The notes beneath the pieces are model-generated. The model was given only the letters and a program-made list of their open reading frames with translations. It was not told the origin of the DNA and did not search any database. From Ligilactobacillus araffinosus DSM 20653 (lineage in GTDB: Bacteria; Bacillota; Bacilli; Lactobacillales; Lactobacillaceae), in NCBI RefSeq assembly GCF_001435375.1, contig NZ_AYYZ01000008.1, positions 28,394 through 92,393 on the forward strand: a stretch of 64,000 nt of DNA. Direction: 5' to 3'. Position numbers and translations under genes: made by a program. Below, piece by piece: positions 51,260-60,817 of the stretch. Numbering within the stretch: position 1 is the stretch's first letter; the number at the start of each line of letters is the position of its first letter.

Positions 51260-54200
51260 ATGTCAAAAAGCTTTTTATTAGAGTCAGATATTGAAAATCT
51301 TGCATTAGATACTCTTAAAAAAGTGGGTTATACAATTTATAAAAGCCCCAATTCATCTTTACCTAGTCCAGAAATAGATGCAATGCGTCAAAATGATCAC
51401 GCTACGGCTTTACTAATTGATAAAGTAGAACAAGCTCTTCGGAAATTAAATCCAGGATATTCTGAAGAAATTTATCATGAGGCTTTACGGCAGCTTATTC
51501 GTTTGTCCGATAATCCTGATATGATGATTAATAATCATTATTTTCACAAGCTTCTTATTGAAGGAATTAGAGTAAAAACGACAATTAACGGCGAAAATCG
51601 AACAGAGGTATTATATCCAATTGATTTTAAAAATGTAGAAAAAAATGATTTCATTGCAACTAACCAATTTACCTTTGAGGGAAATAAAGAGCGGCGTCCA
51701 GACACAACGATTTTCGTTAATGGATTACCACTAGTCACATTTGAATTTAAGGATGCAAGTAATCCAAATGTAAGTATTAAAAATGCATATCGCCAATTAC
51801 AAACTTATAAGGAAGATATTCCAGATTTTCTGAAATATAATGAAATCTTAGTAATATCAGATGGAATCAATTCACGTGCCGGTTCACTGACAGCTGGATT
51901 TGATCGTTTTATGCGCTGGAGAGAACCTAAAAATGCATCTGTAGGCGACGATTTAGAATTAGAAACAATGATAAAGTACATGCTGAGTCCGAAAGACTTA
52001 CTTAATTTAGTTGAAAACTTTATCATTTTCGAGACTGACGGAGATAATACAATCAAAATTTTAGCTGCATATCACCAATACTATATGGTAAATAAAGCAG
52101 TTGAAGCTGCTAAGCGAACCCTTAACGATCCTAAAGATAAAAGAATTGGGGTTGTTTGGCATACAACTGGATCAGGAAAAAGCTTATCAATGGTATTTTT
52201 CTCAAGTATCGTGGCTAGGAAATTAAATAATCCTACATTATTAGTGGTTAATGACCGAAATGATTTAGATGATCAATTATTTGATACTTTTTCAGCTGCC
52301 CATGAATTTCTTCGTCAAACTCCTGAGCATGCTGAATCAAGTGAAGAGTTGCGTCAATATATGGATAAACAGGCCGGAGGAATTGTTTTTTCAACGATTC
52401 AAAAGTTTTCGCCAAATTTTGATAAAGGTGAGACCGCGATGCCAGTTTTGAGTAATCGAAGCGACATTATTGTTATTGCAGATGAAGCACATCGTACTCA
52501 GTATGGACTAAAAGCAAAATTTACTGAAAATGGGTTACGATATGGTTTTGCTAAGTATTTGCGGGACGCCTTACCAAATGCAGCATTTATTGGATTTACT
52601 GGAACACCAATTTCCAAAGCTGATAAATCTACCGTGGCAGTGTTTGGTAAATATATTGATGTTTATGATATTACTCAGGCTGTTAATGATCATGCGACAG
52701 TAAAAATTTACTATGAGAGTCATGTGTTTCCACTTAAATTACAGGATGATGCACAAGAAAAATATCAACAATTGCTAAAAGAGGCAAATTTAGATGATGA
52801 TCCGAATATTGAAGAAAATGCTCGTCGAAATCGAGAATATTCCCGCTTGGAGGCACTAGCAGGGGCACAACCTCGGCTAGAAAGTATTGCTAAGCATTTT
52901 GTTAACCATTTTGAGGCACGTCAAAAAGAAGCATTTGGCAAGGCCATGATTGTTGAAATGTCCCGTCGCAATGCGGTTCGACTTTATAACGAAATTATCA
53001 AGCTACGTCCCGAGTGGGAAAGTGATGATCTAAATAAAGGCAAGATTAAAGTAGTAATGACGTCATCTGCTGCGGATGGACCGGAGATGGCAAAATTTCA
53101 AACCAATAAAAATGAACGTCGTATTCTTCAAAAGAGAATGAAAGATAATAACGATGAGCTTCAAATTGTCATCGTTGTTGATATGTGGTTAACAGGATTT
53201 GATGTTCCATCAATGAATACAATGTATATTGATAAACCAATGAAAGGACATAATTTAATACAGGCAATTGCTCGAGTTAACCGCGTTTTTAAAGATAAGG
53301 ATAGTGCACTAATCGTTGATTATATTGGAATTGCTGAAAATTTAAAAGATGCATTAAATGTATATTCAACAGAAGACCAAGGACAAGTTGGAATTAATAT
53401 GAATAAAGCCTTAGCTTTATTAAAGGAAAAATATAATATTATTACTAATGATTTTCTATATGGTGTGGATTACTCTGATTTTGATTCTGAAGATAAAACC
53501 ATCCGACTTAAGGTGACTCGCCGAGTGGCTAATGAAATTCTTCAAGAAGATGAAGAAACACAAAGAAAGTTTTTGGACGTAGTTACCGAATTGCAAAAGG
53601 TGTATGCATTAACTTCTACTCAACCAGAAGCACAAGTGTACAGTAAAGAAATTGCTTTCTTTAAGACGGTTAAGGTCTTTATTCAAAAGTTAAAGCAACC
53701 AGATACTGAAACAAAAGTTGGAGAGCATGTTAATGTAAAGTATCAGATGCAGCAATTATTGGATCAATCGATTATTTCTGAACCAAACGTTGATTTATAT
53801 GATGAACTAGGAATTAAACGTCAAAATATTGACTTAATATCAGATGAATTTTTACAAAAGGTTGATAAGATGCCTGAAAAGGACGTGGCAATTACCTTAT
53901 TAGAGAAATTGCTTAAAGGAAAAATAAAAGCAATGACAAAGACAAATAAGGTCATGTCTGAAAAATTTGAAGAGATGCTTAAGAAATCAATTGACGAATA
54001 TAATAAACGAGGAATTACAAGTGAGTTAGTTATTCGTAAACTAATAGAAATGGCCAAAAAAATTAATGCTGAACAAGAAAAAGGTAAAGATTTAGGATTA
54101 AGCCAAGAAGAAATTGCCTTTTATGATGCTTTAGCAGACCATGAAAAAGCTATTGAAGTCTTAGGTGAAGAGAAACTTCATTTAATTGCGCAAGAATTAG

Positions 54201-54376
54201 TGAAATTGGTAAAAAAAGAAGCTGGAGTAGACTGGGAAAAACGCCGAAATATTCAGGCCAAAATGCGTGTCGCTGTAAAACGATTATTACGGAAATATGG
54301 TTATCCGCCGGATATTGCTCCAGAGGCGGTTAATACAGTTGTTGAACAGGCTGAATTAATGGCTTCAAATGAATAG
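51260..54376 (+). CDS. hsdR: Type I restriction-modification system, restriction subunit R
   Basis: 1038 residues, the normal HsdR length. N-terminal PD-(D/E)xK nuclease: RRPDTTIFVNGLPLVTFEFKD (Asp about 148, Glu-Lys about 160). Then a superfamily 2 translocase with Walker A WHTTGSGKS (about 300), DEAH in IVIADEAHRTQ (about 408), FTGTP and QAIARVNRV. It cuts unmodified DNA after translocation. AAGGAG precedes the ATG. No frameshift is seen, so the whole system can work with the intact hsdS. Confidence 0.97.
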   Translation: MSKSFLLESDIENLALDTLKKVGYTIYKSPNSSLPSPEIDAMRQNDHATALLIDKVEQALRKLNPGYSEEIYHEALRQLIRLSDNPDMMINNHYFHKLLIEGIRVKTTINGENRTEVLYPIDFKNVEKNDFIATNQFTFEGNKERRPDTTIFVNGLPLVTFEFKDASNPNVSIKNAYRQLQTYKEDIPDFLKYNEILVISDGINSRAGSLTAGFDRFMRWREPKNASVGDDLELETMIKYMLSPKDLLNLVENFIIFETDGDNTIKILAAYHQYYMVNKAVEAAKRTLNDPKDKRIGVVWHTTGSGKSLSMVFFSSIVARKLNNPTLLVVNDRNDLDDQLFDTFSAAHEFLRQTPEHAESSEELRQYMDKQAGGIVFSTIQKFSPNFDKGETAMPVLSNRSDIIVIADEAHRTQYGLKAKFTENGLRYGFAKYLRDALPNAAFIGFTGTPISKADKSTVAVFGKYIDVYDITQAVNDHATVKIYYESHVFPLKLQDDAQEKYQQLLKEANLDDDPNIEENARRNREYSRLEALAGAQPRLESIAKHFVNHFEARQKEAFGKAMIVEMSRRNAVRLYNEIIKLRPEWESDDLNKGKIKVVMTSSAADGPEMAKFQTNKNERRILQKRMKDNNDELQIVIVVDMWLTGFDVPSMNTMYIDKPMKGHNLIQAIARVNRVFKDKDSALIVDYIGIAENLKDALNVYSTEDQGQVGINMNKALALLKEKYNIITNDFLYGVDYSDFDSEDKTIRLKVTRRVANEILQEDEETQRKFLDVVTELQKVYALTSTQPEAQVYSKEIAFFKTVKVFIQKLKQPDTETKVGEHVNVKYQMQQLLDQSIISEPNVDLYDELGIKRQNIDLISDEFLQKVDKMPEKDVAITLLEKLLKGKIKAMTKTNKVMSEKFEEMLKKSIDEYNKRGITSELVIRKLIEMAKKINAEQEKGKDLGLSQEEIAFYDALADHEKAIEVLGEEKLHLIAQELVKLVKKEAGVDWEKRRNIQAKMRVAVKRLLRKYGYPPDIAPEAVNTVVEQAELMASNE

Positions 54377-54398
54377 CTTTAATTGTTAATTGGAGGAC

Positions 54399-54441
54399 AA
54401 AGAGGTATTGACTGTCGTTATGTAGTTGATACTTCTTTTTT
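54399..54441 (+). terminator. Terminator after hsdR
   Basis: Stem AAAGAGGTAT / ATACTTCTTT (one wobble pair) around a 20-base loop, followed by TTT. Confidence 0.65.
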
Positions 54442-54477
54442 GATATGCGATATTATTATTAATAATTCCTCTTAAAA

Positions 54478-54486
54478 TGCTATAAT
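54478..54486 (+). promoter_or_regulatory. Extended -10 element before the SIR2 gene
   Basis: TGCTATAAT at 54478-54486, with no clear -35; the gene starts 42 bases later. Confidence 0.45.
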
Positions 54487-54527
54487 TACACTACTTAAAT
54501 TAATAGACAAAAATTAAGGGGAAAAGT

Positions 54528-56095
54528 ATGGAATTTTTAGAGCATTTAAAAAGCAACAATGAATTTCCGATAATTTTTATTGGTTCAGGAATAACTCAGC
54601 GATATTTTAAGGATGCACCTACTTGGGACGAATTACTTCAAAAATTATGGCAGGAATCAAGTATCGATACTACTTATTTTGCAAGATTTGATGAATTGAA
54701 AAAAACGGAAAATACAGAATTCAATGTGTATACTAGGCTAGCAGAGGAAATAGAAGAAAAGTTCGATTCAGAATTTTATAATGGAAAAATAGCATTAAAA
54801 AATCTTTCACTGAAAAAGCACATAAAGAAAATATTTCACCTTTTAGATGGCGAATTGCAGAGATATACTCTAATCTTTAATTAAAAGATGGCATTGAAGA
54901 AGAATTAACTTTATTTCAACAAATGCTCCAAAAAGCGAGGCTAATTGTAACAACAAACTATGATGGGTTTATAGAAAAGCAATTTGATAACCGAATCAAA
55001 GTCCGTATAGGAAACAAAGGATTATTTGAAAATACAACTGATATAAATGAATTATATAAAATTCATGGTTCAATAGATGATCCGAACAGCATTGTTATCA
55101 CTGCAAGTGACTATAAGAATCTTAAAAGAACATCTGCAATAGTGAATGCAAAAATTTTAAGTAAATTAACTGAATCGCCAATTTTATTTTTAGGTTATTC
55201 ACTTACGGATGAAAATATTCGCTGTTTGTTAAAAGATTTAGCAGATAATATGCCGTTTTCAATTGAAGATGCAGCTAGGAGAATTGGAGTTGTTGATTAT
55301 AAAAAGGGTCAGTCAAAGGTTAGCGAAGTAATTTGCGATACATTTGGAGTTCACTATACGCAACTTTCAACTGATAATTATTCTGAAATATATGAAAAGG
55401 TTGCTGAAATAGATCAAGGAGTATCGCCAAGTGAAATTGCTAAGTATCAAGCAGCGTTTAGAAAAATTATCGATATTAAAGGTAAAAAAGGTGAATTAAA
55501 GAATGTTCTTACTTCTTTTGTTAATCTTGACAAGTTACCAGATGAATTAAAAAAGCGAAATCTAGTTGTTGCTTTTGGAGATAATAGATATTTATATAAA
55601 TATCCAAGTTATGCGGATTATGTTAAAAGCTACTTTCTTGAAAAGGATGATATGCCATTAGAAATAGCAATAAAATTTATAATAAATTTATCGCCACAAT
55701 CTGCATTACCAATTTCAAAGTATTTATTAAAATTAAAAAATAATGGAGGTATAACTCTAACGGAAAGAGATAAGAATAAAATAAATAATCGTTTAAGAAG
55801 ATTTGAATCTCTTTCTTCGTTAAATGTTAGTAAACCTGGAAATAAATATATTGATAGACTAAAAAAGTTGGATTTTACTCAACCTGAAAAGATTTTTGAA
55901 AATAATGACCTTATGCATCGACTGAAAATTATGTATTTTATTAAGCATATTAATGATTATAGTCAGAAAGTAATAATGAATATGATTAAGTATATTTTAA
56001 TCAATGAGGACGATAATTTTATAGGTGAGACGAATTGTAGAAAATTATTTCTAGCATATAGCTTAAAGTTCGAAGAAAAATTTGATGAAATTTAG
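54528..56095 (+). pseudogene. SIR2-domain (NAD-hydrolase type) defence gene, frameshifted and stopped
   Basis: The first frame (54528-54884) gives FPIIFIGSGITQRYF and PTWDELLQKLW, the nucleotide-binding start of SIR2_2-type defence proteins. A frameshift near the A-run at 54797-54802 moves the true sequence to the next frame (ENISPFRWRIAEIYSNL), where TAA at 54878 stops it, probably in place of AAA. It then continues through LKDGIEEELTLF, IVTTNYDGFIE, YKIHGS, FLGYSLTDENI to 56095. The C-terminal about 280 residues are helical and unrecognised. Intact relatives deplete NAD+ on phage infection. With two lesions it should be inactive, although a start at 54923 could make the C-terminal part. Confidence 0.82.
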
Positions 56096-56098
56096 CAT

Positions 56099-56144
56099 AA
56101 AAAAGGCCTCAATCGTAGGAGACACCTATGTGAGACCTTTTTTG
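56099..56144 (+). terminator. Terminator after the SIR2 gene
   Basis: Outer stem AAAAGG / CCTTTT with CTCA / TGAG and an inner GTAGG / CCTAT helix around AGACA, then Ts. Beyond it to 56240 I see only AT-rich DNA. Confidence 0.75.
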
Positions 56145-56274
56145 TTGGACAACAAAACAAGCATTACAGAGCGTAACTGTTTTTTGTTACTTTGATTATA
56201 ACAATCCATATTTTATTAGTCAAAAGTGTAATTTGGGGGATGCTATAATTTATCCAAGGTATAAAAATAAGGGG

Positions 56275-56877
56275 ATGTTGCAATTGATTATGTGGACTAA
56301 TCAACCTTACTGTGTTTACCAACAATTAAAGCGAGACGGAACTTTTAACTGTGATCCGCATAAATCCATTCTTTTAGAAGAAGTTAATTTTCAAAATGCA
56401 TATCAGTGGATGATCGACCAAATGAAAAGTAAAGTTGGTGATCCGCCGAAAAACGTTAAGGCCCCGATTTGGGCATGGTATCGCAGCAAAAATTATCAGC
56501 ATTGCCGTCCTGATTTTCGTTGGGCCCAAGATTATGAAGATGAGGTCTGTATGGAAATTGATATTCCCGAAGAACAGGTTCTATTAAGTGAATTTGAAGA
56601 GTGACATTTTGTATTAAGTAACAGTTATCTTGCTCCAGCAACGAATTATGAAGAATATCAACGATTAAATAATTGGTTTGAGAGCTTAACGCCTAAGAAG
56701 CAACAACGTGTTAAGGAAAAATCATGGCAGCAAATTTTTGATATTACGATTCGTCGTCAGGATGAATGGACAATGAATGGCGAAATAGTTCAGGGATGCT
56801 TTTGGCAACTAAAAATTGATCAGGTACGGAAAGTTTGGCGTTTGAAAAAGGGCGCAAGGGTGCGTGAAATCAATTGA
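56275..56877 (+). pseudogene. DUF3841-family gene interrupted by one stop codon
   Basis: The frame reads MWTNQPYCVYQQLKRDGTFNC, APIWAWYR, then CMEIDIPEEQVLLSEFEE, a TGA at 56602-56604, and on in the same frame HFVLSNSYLAP...NNWFESLTPKKQQRVKEKSWQQIFDI...VQGCFWQL to TGA at 56875. In DUF3841 proteins a Trp stands at this point (LWHYVLNNWYL), so TGG became TGA. Otherwise intact, about 200 codons. Function of the family is unknown. A -10 TATAAT (56244-56249) lies ahead; the start could be 56275, 56284 or 56290. Confidence 0.8.
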
Positions 56878-56882
56878 AAGTA

Positions 56883-56923
56883 AACTCGTAACGACTTTAA
56901 GTTGTTGCGGGTTTTTTGTTTTA
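56883..56923 (+). terminator. Terminator after the DUF3841 gene
   Basis: Long stem AACTCGTAACGACT / AGTTGTTGCGGGTT with several wobble pairs, then TTTTTT. Confidence 0.8.
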
Positions 56924-56970
56924 AAATTTGCTTGCAAAAATCAATTTAATAGCGTAAATTTTAAATCAAG

Positions 56971-57429
56971 TTGACAGATAAAGTTGATTTCCAAAAGAAA
57001 AGAGGGATTGGAACGAATTCATTTGGTATTTGGATTATGATCGCAATTTTGGGATTGGGGATAGAAATTTTCACAACTCAATTAATCTCGATCTGGTTTG
57101 CGGTCAGCGCATTGATCAATTTATTTTTGATTTCAATGCACATCAGTCTTAAATGGCAGTTAATTCAGTTTGTTGTAACGGGGGTGGTCCTGCTATTGAT
57201 TTTCAGACCACTTGCGAAAAAATTGCAGCCGAAATTTCATCCAATGAACGCCGCGGATGGGATCGTCGGGAAAATAGGAACCGTTTTGAATGACCAACGC
57301 GTAAAGGTCGATGGCCAGTCATGGAAGTATGTGACTGATGCAAAGTTGAATGTTGGTGATTCAGTTAAAGTCGTGGCACTGAATGGGGTCACATTACAGG
57401 TTCAAAAAATTAAGGATAGAGAGGGATAG
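56971..57429 (+). CDS. NfeD-family membrane protein
   Basis: 152 residues if TTG 56971 is the start; the true start may be near 57007, since AGAGGG lies at about 57001-57006 and the family start would be near GTNSFGIWIMIAIL. Two or three hydrophobic segments (about 18-80) are followed by a C-terminal OB-fold domain (ADGIVGKIGTVLNDQRVKVDGQSWK...LNVGDSVKVVALNGVTLQVQ). NfeD proteins partner SPFH proteins in membrane microdomains. The SPFH gene starts two bases after the stop. Confidence 0.88.
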   Translation: MTDKVDFQKKRGIGTNSFGIWIMIAILGLGIEIFTTQLISIWFAVSALINLFLISMHISLKWQLIQFVVTGVVLLLIFRPLAKKLQPKFHPMNAADGIVGKIGTVLNDQRVKVDGQSWKYVTDAKLNVGDSVKVVALNGVTLQVQKIKDREG

Positions 57430-57431
57430 GA

Positions 57432-58319
57432 ATGTTATTTTTAATTTTATTAATTATCTTAGTTATTTTAGGAGTACGTTGTGTTAAAGTTGTTCAGCAA
57501 TCTGAAGCTTATGTCATCGAACGCATGGGAAGTTATTTTCAAACTTGGAATAACGGGATTCATTTTAAAGTTCCATTCATTGATAACATTGTAAACAAGA
57601 TTTCGTTGAAAGAACACGTGATGGATTTGCCAGCTCAAAGTGTAATTACAAAGGATAACGTTTCAATGAACATCGATACGGTGATGGCCATTGAGATTAC
57701 AGATCCTAAATTAGCAACTTATGGCGTTGATAATTTGGAAAACGCGTTGGAAAAATCAGTGGGGACAGCATTGCGAAACGTGGTTGGCGAACTTGAATTA
57801 GATCAAACCTTGTCCGAACGGGATTCAATTAACGCCAAAATGCAAAATTACATGGATGAAGTTACTGGGAAATGGGGCGTTAAAGTTAACCGGGTTGAGT
57901 TAAAAAACATTGTGCCGCCGAAGGAAATTCAAAATGCCATGGAACGGCAAATGAAGGCTGAACGTGAACGGCGGGCTCAAGTTACCGAGGCTAAAGGAAA
58001 TAAGGAATCGCAGATTTTACAAGCGCAAGCTGAAGCAGAGGCGGCCGAAACTGAGGCTAAGGGACGAGCAAATGCCGAAATTGAAGAGGCTAAGGGTAAA
58101 GCCCAAGCAATTCGTGAAGTTCAACAAGCATATGCTGATAGTTTAACAATGATCAGTAATGCGAATGTCAGTGATGCGGCTTTGAAGTTAAAGGCCTTTG
58201 AAGCATTAAAAGATGTTGCGAATGGGAATTCCACAAAATTGATTGTTCCAAGCGAATTGCAAGATTTAACAACTTTAGGTTCAGCGTTAAAGATTTCAGC
58301 TGAAAAAGAGCAAAAATAG
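57432..58319 (+). CDS. SPFH-domain (stomatin/prohibitin-like) protein
   Basis: 295 residues. N-terminal membrane segment (1-18), SPFH/band-7 domain (about 20-200: VVQQSEAYVIERMGSYFQTW...GIHFKVPFID, TKDNVSMNIDTVMAIEI, RNVVGELELDQTLSERDSIN), then a long Ala/Glu/Lys-rich coiled coil (about 180-240). Such proteins form membrane rafts that hold protein complexes. AGAGGG precedes the ATG. Operon with the NfeD-family gene. Confidence 0.93.
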   Translation: MLFLILLIILVILGVRCVKVVQQSEAYVIERMGSYFQTWNNGIHFKVPFIDNIVNKISLKEHVMDLPAQSVITKDNVSMNIDTVMAIEITDPKLATYGVDNLENALEKSVGTALRNVVGELELDQTLSERDSINAKMQNYMDEVTGKWGVKVNRVELKNIVPPKEIQNAMERQMKAERERRAQVTEAKGNKESQILQAQAEAEAAETEAKGRANAEIEEAKGKAQAIREVQQAYADSLTMISNANVSDAALKLKAFEALKDVANGNSTKLIVPSELQDLTTLGSALKISAEKEQK

Positions 58320-58411
58320 TTTTTTACAGAACTTTGATTGCATAACATTTCAATCTTCAGCTCATTTGCGTTACCCTGAAACTAGGATTAAAGCTTAAAG
58401 GAGTAATTAGA

Positions 58412-59170
58412 ATGAAACTGGTCAGTTGGAATGTGAATGGTATCCGTGCAGCCATTAAGCACGGTTTTGAAGATGTTTTCAAAAAGTTGGATGCAGATAT
58501 TTTCTGTATCAATGAAACTAAATTAAGCCCCGGGCAACTTGATTTAAATTTTTCTGGATATCAATCTTACTGGAACTATGCTGAACGAAAAGGGTATTCG
58601 GGAACGGCTGTTTTTACGAAAAAGAAGCCATTAAGCGTTCAAAACGGAATTGGAATTGCTGAATTTGATGATGAAGGCCGGGTAATCACATTAGAGTTTG
58701 ATAATTTTTACGTGGTGGCGTGCTATACGCCGAATGCCAAGCCGAAATTGGAACGGCTTGATTACCGGGTCAAATGGGATGATGCTTTTCGGGAGTATCT
58801 CCTTAAGTTAAAAGTTCAAAAATCAGTTATTTTATGCGGCGACCTTAACGTTGCGCATGAAGAAATCGACCTGAAGAATCCTTCAAGTAATCACCACCAT
58901 GGCGGTTTTTCAAATGAAGAACGGGAAGATATGACAAAGTTATTGGATAGCGGTTTTATTGATACTTACCGGTATTTCAATCCGGATCAAACTGGGGCTT
59001 ATTCATGGTGGAGCTATCGATTTGGCGCCCGTAAACGGAATGCCGGTTGGCGGATTGATTACTTTATTGTTTCAGATGATCTCAAAGATCAGTTGCAAGA
59101 AGCGGCAATTTTAAGTGATGTGATGGGGTCAGATCATTGTCCGGTCGAGTTAAAAATTAAATGTAATTAA
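58412..59170 (+). CDS. exoA: Exodeoxyribonuclease III / AP endonuclease
   Basis: 252 residues, usual for ExoA, which repairs abasic sites and trims 3' ends. Motifs: KLVSWNVNGIRA, INETKLSPGQ with the metal-binding Glu (about 35), GYSGTAVFTK, CGDLNVAHEEIDLKNPSSN, YSWWSYRFGARKRNAGWRIDYF and the catalytic SDHCPVEL. AAAGGAG is eight bases before the ATG. Confidence 0.96.
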   Translation: MKLVSWNVNGIRAAIKHGFEDVFKKLDADIFCINETKLSPGQLDLNFSGYQSYWNYAERKGYSGTAVFTKKKPLSVQNGIGIAEFDDEGRVITLEFDNFYVVACYTPNAKPKLERLDYRVKWDDAFREYLLKLKVQKSVILCGDLNVAHEEIDLKNPSSNHHHGGFSNEEREDMTKLLDSGFIDTYRYFNPDQTGAYSWWSYRFGARKRNAGWRIDYFIVSDDLKDQLQEAAILSDVMGSDHCPVELKIKCN

Positions 59171-59194
59171 AGGAAGGTGTGACAAAACGTTAAA

Positions 59195-59286
59195 AACGAG
59201 CGTGGTGGAAGCAGAAAAACGAACGAATCGCGCCAGCATAGATTCGGAGGTTTTCGAATTAGCTATGCGTCACCACTCAGCTCGTT
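59195..59286 (+). ncRNA. Long multi-helix hairpin downstream of exoA
   Basis: Outer helix AACGAGC / GCTCGTT (59195-59201 with 59280-59286) stacks on GTGGTG / CACCAC (59202-59207 with 59271-59276), with TCA bulged. An inner arm pairs GCATAG / CTATGC (59236-59241 with 59263-59268) and ATTCG / CGAAT (59242-59246 with 59255-59259). No T-run follows directly; a separate terminator comes 30 bases later. It may be a structured 3' UTR, a small RNA or an interspersed repeat. A 67-codon frame across it (59202-59405) is not credible as a gene. Confidence 0.6.
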
Positions 59287-59315
59287 TGTTTTGGAACCCG
59301 ATTGCGGAAATAACA

Positions 59316-59350
59316 AAAAGGCTGCGACTTACGTCACAGCCTTCTTTTGT
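59316..59350. terminator. Bidirectional terminator between exoA and MFS gene
   Basis: Stem AAGGCTGCGAC / GTCACAGCCTT (one mismatch) with loop TTAC, T-rich on both strands. Member of the same terminator family as 13591. Confidence 0.85.
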
Positions 59351-59367
59351 TTCATGTGAAATTATCT

Positions 59368-60621
59368 TTATTCAGGTTCAACTTCAGCAGTGGGGACATT
59401 TTTAAGTTGGCGGAATCCCGGTAAGAGTTGCATGACAATGAAACTGACCAAGTAAAGTCCCGATAAGAACATCATGGTAACTTTTAAGTTAAAGGATTGC
59501 ATCAATATTCCGATGATGAATGATGAGAATCCGCCGATTGCCCGGCCAACATTCATAATAATGTTATTTGCAGTTGAGCGAATTTCCGCAGGGTAAAGTT
59601 GACTAATAACGGCTCCATAGCCACCAAACATTCCGTTTGAGAAAAATCCAATTAACATTCCAGCAAGAATCATTGTCAAGGCGGTATGAGCCGCAAGGAT
59701 AACGAAGAGAACACAAGCTGACCCGATTAAGAAAATACTGAATGCAATTTTAGCACTAAACTTATCCATAATATATCCAAAAACAACCATTCCAAAACTC
59801 ATACCGATAATAGTTGCAATCATCCAAATTGAGGATTTTGAAACCGAAAGACCTTGTTGTTTTTGAACAATTGATGGAAGCCAGTTCATTAAACCAAAGT
59901 AGCCTGCAATTTGGACGATTGTCATGACCATCAAACCTAATGTTTGAAATGTTAGCTGCGGGGTTGCAAATAATCTAGTAAATGAAATTTTGCGATGATT
60001 CTTTTGGGCATCGGCTTTTGCTTTTAAAAATTCTTCACTTTCAGTTAAGTGTCGGCGAACAAAATAAGTTAAGATTACCGGTATGATTCCTAAAAGAAAA
60101 AGAGCATTCCAGCCAAAGCGCGGAATGATAACCGAGGCGGCAAGAGCAGCAAAAATAGCTCCGATTTGACCACCAATTGCTGCAATCGAAGTCATTCGGC
60201 CAACTTGCTTAGCAGCAAAGTTTTCAGCAATCAATGCCATCCCGACTCCGTATTCTCCGCCAGCACCAATGCCCGCTAAGAAACGTAAAAGGTAAACGAT
60301 GGGAAGAGAATGTGCAAAGTACATTGCACCCGTTGCAAAGGCAAAAATGAAAATTGTATAACTGAAAGTTTTAATTCGTCCAATTTTGTCTCCTAATAAA
60401 CCAAAAATTGCACCACCAAGTAACATTCCCAGATTAGTCATTGTTCCAATCAATCCAGCTGCGCCTTGCGAAATATGAAGACTAGCAATGATTGGAGTTA
60501 GTGCGAATGACAGAAACATAATGTCCATATTTTCCAGTGAAAAACCAGCTGCTGTTGAAGCAATCGTCCACTTTTGATCCCGGGTCATTTTTTTAGCTGT
60601 GCAATTATTACTATTATTCAT
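59368..60621 (-). CDS. MFS transporter, metabolite:H+ symporter type
   Basis: 417 residues from the ATG at 60621, with GGAGG eight bases upstream; an in-frame ATG at 60654 lies before the leader hairpin. Twelve hydrophobic segments. GDKIGRIKTFSYTIF between segments 2 and 3, GAGGEYGVGMALIAENF in segment 4, and YPAEIRSTANNIIMNVGRAIGG late in the protein are typical of the AAHS/SHS (aromatic acid, lactate and related) symporters. Substrate unknown. Confidence 0.87.
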   Translation of the reverse strand: MNNSNNCTAKKMTRDQKWTIASTAAGFSLENMDIMFLSFALTPIIASLHISQGAAGLIGTMTNLGMLLGGAIFGLLGDKIGRIKTFSYTIFIFAFATGAMYFAHSLPIVYLLRFLAGIGAGGEYGVGMALIAENFAAKQVGRMTSIAAIGGQIGAIFAALAASVIIPRFGWNALFLLGIIPVILTYFVRRHLTESEEFLKAKADAQKNHRKISFTRLFATPQLTFQTLGLMVMTIVQIAGYFGLMNWLPSIVQKQQGLSVSKSSIWMIATIIGMSFGMVVFGYIMDKFSAKIAFSIFLIGSACVLFVILAAHTALTMILAGMLIGFFSNGMFGGYGAVISQLYPAEIRSTANNIIMNVGRAIGGFSSFIIGILMQSFNLKVTMMFLSGLYLVSFIVMQLLPGFRQLKNVPTAEVEPE

Positions 60622-60638
60622 CTGTATGCCTCCAAAAT

Positions 60639-60656
60639 CGATGCTCACGGGCATCG
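60639..60656 (-). promoter_or_regulatory. Hairpin in the MFS gene leader
   Basis: CGATGC / GCATCG stem with a 6-base loop ends just before the GGAGG of the MFS gene. A reverse-strand TATAAT lies at about 60676-60681, so this hairpin is in the leader and may affect translation. Confidence 0.5.
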
Positions 60657-60817
60657 TTTATTTTCTTAATAGACAATTATACTAACAATTACGGCGAAAT
60701 TCTAGGATAAATTAAAAATAATTATTAATTTTAAATTGTTCAGTAAGTTTAAAAAGTAAAAAATAAGGAAATCGTGATACAATAAAAAAGCATTTAAAAA
60801 GATGAGGAATTTAAATT

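Noticed and set aside
54923..56095. Separate gene starting at 54923
   Set aside because: The frame is the direct continuation of the SIR2 domain begun at 54528; no ribosome binding site stands before 54923.
56971..56976. TTGACA as a -35 box for the NfeD-family gene
   Set aside because: No -10 hexamer lies 16-18 bases downstream.
59202..59405. 67-codon open frame after exoA
   Set aside because: It runs through the long hairpin and the following terminator, has no ribosome binding site and resembles no family; the pairing explains the sequence better.
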